This document shows positions 61,473-64,000 of a DNA stretch of 64,000 nucleotides, piece by piece. Position numbers and translations under genes: made by a program. The notes under the pieces were generated by a model. The model was not told the DNA's origin. It ran no database searches and was given only the letters and a program-made list of their open reading frames with translations. Source of the stretch: Desulfatibacillum aliphaticivorans DSM 15576 (GTDB lineage Bacteria; Desulfobacterota; Desulfobacteria; Desulfobacterales; Desulfatibacillaceae); assembly GCF_000429905.1 (NCBI RefSeq), contig NZ_AUCT01000010.1, positions 124,001-188,000 on the forward strand. The letters run 5' to 3'. The number at the start of each line of letters is the position of its first letter. Position 1 is the stretch's first letter.

Positions 61473-61796
61473 ATGGAAACAATTTGTTCGGATAATAGCT
61501 GCCCGGTCTATGACACGCTTCGCATGATCGGAAACAAATGGGTTTTATTGATTCTGGCCCAGCTTATGGGAGGGACCAAGCGATTCGGAGAGTTGAAAAA
61601 AGCCATCCCTGAGATCAGTCCCAAAATGCTGACCCAGCAATTGCGGAAACTGGAGCAGGAAGGCCTGGTGGAGCGGACGGTTTATGCGGAAGTGCCGCCC
61701 AAGGTGGAATACTCCCTGACCGCCAAGGGCCTGGCCCTGGAGCCGGTGTTCGAGCAGATCATCATTTGGGGGCGTAAGCACGGAGGCAGGCCTTGA
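61473..61796 (+). CDS. HxlR-family transcriptional regulator
   Basis: The protein has 107 residues from ATG 61473, with GGAG seven bases upstream; the longer frame starts at a TTG at 61452. It has the family start CPVYDTLRMIGNKWVLLIL, the helix-turn-helix FGELKKAIPEISPKMLTQQLRKLEQEGLV and the wing VPPKVEYSLTAKG. The Cys near the N-terminus is the residue that senses electrophiles in some HxlR proteins. It lies divergent from the nitroreductase gene, its probable target. Confidence 0.9.
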   Translation: METICSDNSCPVYDTLRMIGNKWVLLILAQLMGGTKRFGELKKAIPEISPKMLTQQLRKLEQEGLVERTVYAEVPPKVEYSLTAKGLALEPVFEQIIIWGRKHGGRP

Positions 61797-61862
61797 TAGG
61801 GGCGGATGACCCGCCTTATTGCCCGTTCATGCGGGCGGTCCGCTGCTACGCCTTTAGACCAT

Positions 61863-62375
61863 TTATTCGAACTTGGGCCGAATCAGGCGATGCTCCAGCG
61901 CCCAGGCTTTGATGTTTTCCGAGGCTTCAATCATGTCCTTTTTGGATTTGCCGAACATCACCGGCGAGGTCCAGGAAAATTTTTTATCCACCCCGACAAT
62001 CCTGATCACTCTTTTTCCCCGCACTAAAAGCGGATAAAAGATTCCTGCAAGCAGCAGCACCGCTGGGTAAACTATGTTTCTCGCGTCACCTATAAGGAAT
62101 AGTCCGGCGAAGCCCCACGCCAATCCCGCCAGGATCATGACTGCGCCCACCATTAGGCCGAACCGCAGGCTTTTAGGTTGAACGACAACGTCCACAATTT
62201 TGGAAAGCGGAGCAAACTCCGTGTATATGGGATCAGAAACAGCAAACTTTTTCCGCCCTGGCCAATACGCCCCTTTATTGGTCAGAACCATCTGGAAAAA
62301 CAGTTCCTTTTTTATCAGAAAATGAATATTCTGCTCCACCCTCTCGCCTTCGGCCAACTCAACGGTAAAGGCCAT
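61863..62375 (-). CDS. Membrane protein of unknown function with PH-like part
   Basis: The 170-residue protein has a soluble N-terminal part (about 1-65: FTVELAEGERVEQNIHFLI, LTNKGAYWPG) followed by two TM helices (about 72-96 and 99-117) and a soluble C-terminal part starting VRGKRVIRIVGVDKKFSW. The two soluble parts resemble a split PH-like (bPH) fold with the membrane hairpin between, but this is pattern reading only. The start has GAGGGGG. It lies 59 bases after rpiA in the same direction. No function can be assigned. Confidence 0.6.
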   Translation of the reverse strand: MAFTVELAEGERVEQNIHFLIKKELFFQMVLTNKGAYWPGRKKFAVSDPIYTEFAPLSKIVDVVVQPKSLRFGLMVGAVMILAGLAWGFAGLFLIGDARNIVYPAVLLLAGIFYPLLVRGKRVIRIVGVDKKFSWTSPVMFGKSKKDMIEASENIKAWALEHRLIRPKFE

Positions 62376-62434
62376 ACCCCCTCACATATTAAATATTTAG
62401 GCAATTTGCAGCTTCAAGGTCTGTTCAAAAAGAA

Positions 62435-63127
62435 TTAAGCAGCCTTCATTTCCCGGATGCCGTCTGCGCCGGCCACAATGACCAAAGCGGTGGTTCCCAG
62501 GAACAATCCGTGCTCCACCACGCCGGCGCGTTGGGAAAGGGCCATGCCGATTTTCACCGCGTCGTCCATGGGGCCGAAGTCGGCGTCCAGGATGCGGTTG
62601 TGGTTATCGGTCTGGAAGGCTTTGCCCAATTGATTTTCCCGGACCGTCACCTTGGCGCCCAGGGATTCCAGAAAGCGGGTTTCGGAGGCCGTGGCAAAGG
62701 GAACCACTTCCACGGGCAGGGCGAAGATCGTGCCCAGCTTATCGGATATTTTGCTTTCGTCCACGATGATGATGTTCTTTTTGGTGGCCTGGGCCACGAC
62801 TTTTTCCCGCAGCAAGGCGCCGCCCCCGCCCTTGATCAAGTTCAGGTCCGGGTCCACTTCATCGGCGCCGTCGATGGTTACGTCAATGACCGCATGCTCT
62901 TCAAACCCGACCAGGGGGATGCCTAAAGACCGGGCGACTTCCTCCGTGGGGGTGGAGCTGGGAATGCCCACGATATCCTTCAGCTTGCCTTCCTTCATGA
63001 GGCGGGCGATGGCGTGAATGGCGAAGGTGGCGGTGCTGCCTGAACCCAGTCCCACTACCATTCCGGATTCCAGGTATTCCACGGCTTTTTCTGCAGCTTG
63101 CTTTTTAAGAGCGTCCTGCGAGGTCAT
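62435..63127 (-). CDS. rpiA: Ribose-5-phosphate isomerase A
   Basis: The protein has 230 residues from ATG 63127, with AAAGGAG upstream; the open frame reaches 63184 without family support. It has the sugar-phosphate loop VVGLGSGSTATFAI, the active site TIDGADEVDPDL, KGGGGALLREK with the catalytic Glu and VDESK. It interconverts ribose 5-phosphate and ribulose 5-phosphate in the pentose-phosphate pathway. Followed by an unknown membrane protein gene. Confidence 0.96.
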   Translation of the reverse strand: MTSQDALKKQAAEKAVEYLESGMVVGLGSGSTATFAIHAIARLMKEGKLKDIVGIPSSTPTEEVARSLGIPLVGFEEHAVIDVTIDGADEVDPDLNLIKGGGGALLREKVVAQATKKNIIIVDESKISDKLGTIFALPVEVVPFATASETRFLESLGAKVTVRENQLGKAFQTDNHNRILDADFGPMDDAVKIGMALSQRAGVVEHGLFLGTTALVIVAGADGIREMKAA

Positions 63128-63286
63128 TGATAAGGCTCCTTTGTTGAGGTTTTTCCCCTTGTTCTTTCGGGAGGTTATTTGCATCGCCCCGATTGATTTT
63201 GAAAATAAAAATTAGGCGGCGCCGGTTTTCCGCTGAGGGAAACAGGCCATGGAAGGCATATTGGAAAAATCATGCGGGTTTGGCAA

Positions 63287-63326
63287 GAAAAAAATCACCC
63301 TGAACAACGATTGAGAGGTTCAGGGC
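63287..63326 (-). terminator. Rho-independent terminator of the GGDEF gene
   Basis: On the minus strand CCCTGAAC and GTTCAGGG form an 8-bp stem, followed by TGATTTTTTT. It lies about 25 bases after the stop of the GGDEF gene. Confidence 0.75.
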
Positions 63327-63348
63327 GAGAGCAAAAAGCAGGATTTTT

Positions 63349-64000
63349 TTACGGGGCTTCCACCCGGTTGCGGCCAAGCTCCTTGGCCCTGTATAAGGCG
63401 TGGTCCGCAGCGTCGATCAACTCGCCGGCCTCCATGATTTGTTCGCCCGGCATATTTGCGATGCCGATGCTGATGGTGATTTTCACCTGCTTCACTTTGG
63501 CGTCCATGACGTGCTCCTGCACGGACTCCCGAAACCTCTCGCAGGCCCGTTTGGCGTGCTCCAGGTCCGTATCGGGCAGGATCACTGCGAACTCCTCGCC
63601 GCCGTACCGGAAAATCATATCGTGGCTGCGGAAACCCTGCTTGAGCAGGGCGCCGGTCTCTGCGAGCACCTTGTCTCCGGTAAGATGGCCGTAGGTGTCG
63701 TTGACGTTTTTAAAATGATCCAGGTCCATCATGCACAGGGTGAGGGGAGAACCGTTGTTCCGGGCTTTTTGGACTTCTATGTCGACCACCTCGTTAAAAT
63801 AACGGCGATTGGAAAGCCCGGTCAGTTCGTCCGTGATGGACATGTCCACAATTTTTTCCTGGGCCAGCCGGGTTTCCTTGCGAAGCCTGGCCTTTTCCAG
63901 AGCCGTGGCGATGGTGCGGGAAAGCGTGGCAGCGTCAGCCCGGCTTTTGCTGATATAGTCAAAGGCGCCCGCCTGAATCATCTGGGCCGCCACCATTTCA
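63349..64000 (-). CDS. Receiver-GGDEF diguanylate cyclase, partial
   Basis: The gene is open at the right window edge; the 217 codons seen lack the 5' part. The start of the visible part, MIQAGAFDYISKSRADAATLSRTI, is the end of a receiver domain with the Lys of the KP-like motif (SKS). A linker helix and a complete GGDEF domain follow: LTGLSNRRYFNEVV, MMDLDHFKNVND, the active loop RYGGEEF, and ADHALYRAKELGRNRV. RxxD, the product-inhibition site, is not obvious before GGEEF. It should make cyclic di-GMP on phosphorylation, opposing the HD-GYP protein at 11448-13040. Confidence 0.9.
   Translation of the reverse strand, partial: EMVAAQMIQAGAFDYISKSRADAATLSRTIATALEKARLRKETRLAQEKIVDMSITDELTGLSNRRYFNEVVDIEVQKARNNGSPLTLCMMDLDHFKNVNDTYGHLTGDKVLAETGALLKQGFRSHDMIFRYGGEEFAVILPDTDLEHAKRACERFRESVQEHVMDAKVKQVKITISIGIANMPGEQIMEAGELIDAADHALYRAKELGRNRVEAP

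Noticed and set aside
1..64000. CRISPR array, prophage, integron or rRNA operon
   Set aside because: No regularly spaced repeats, phage structural genes, integrase or rRNA sequence were recognised.

Overview
The window looks like a chromosomal piece of an anaerobic, sulfate-reducing Desulfobacterota member; a Desulfatibacillum-like organism is my best guess. The reasons are a corrinoid methyltransferase fusion, a ferredoxin-thioredoxin reductase catalytic subunit, very many PAS/histidine-kinase and receiver proteins, HD-GYP, HDOD and Ser/Thr kinase proteins, the order pgpA-thpR-recA-alaS, and a moderately GC-rich sequence by eye. The genus is inference from gene content and was not searched. 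There is no rRNA, CRISPR array, intact insertion sequence or prophage; the one tRNA is tRNA-Glu(CTC).

Layout. 1-1482 (-): a MtaA/CmuA-type methyltransferase fused to a corrinoid domain, cut by the window edge. 1865-4353 (+): an RsbW-like kinase, a CCA-adding enzyme, a glutaredoxin and an FTR catalytic subunit. 4837-11348: a P2-type cation ATPase, a cytidylate-kinase-like protein (-), glycogen synthase and a GT-A glycosyltransferase. 11448-13040 (-): a receiver/HD-GYP protein. 13327-20419 (+): a signalling cassette made of a SulP anion transporter carrying STAS and receiver domains, a kinase-like/BON/receiver protein, a Cache histidine kinase, a free receiver, a histidine-phosphotransfer-like protein without a recognisable ATPase domain, and a second free receiver. 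20598-24838 (+): a cobalamin riboswitch with its own terminator controls a BtuB-like TonB receptor and a secreted propeller-like protein. 24838-29725: a pRiA4b ORF-3 family protein and two large PAS histidine kinases.

36860 down to 27299 (-) is one co-directional run: pgpA, thpR, recA, alaS, two ArsA-type ATPases, then a histidine kinase. 37114-45936 holds an outer-membrane barrel protein, a secreted propeller protein with a dockerin-like tail, a histidine kinase/receiver/NtrC-type regulator operon, tRNA-Glu, a lytic transglycosylase pair and a PHP phosphatase. 46154-49009 (+): radA, rlmE and a YebC-family gene, followed by a repeat-type hairpin element. 49376-54687 (-): two GT4 glycosyltransferases, an HDOD protein and a Ser/Thr kinase fused to a pseudokinase. 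54862-62375 is accessory in character: hydrolase, SDR, DUF169, MarR, HxlR, nitroreductase, NAD-epimerase and unknown genes, with a transposase scar. 62435-64000 (-) has rpiA and a truncated GGDEF protein.

The two most interesting units are the transporter/phosphorelay cassette at 13327-20419, where an anion transporter seems to be wired directly to two-component signalling, and the riboswitch-controlled BtuB/propeller pair at 20598-24838, which resembles the BtuB/BtuG arrangement of Bacteroidetes. Several gene starts were moved downstream of the longest open frame where a Shine-Dalgarno sequence and family alignment agree.
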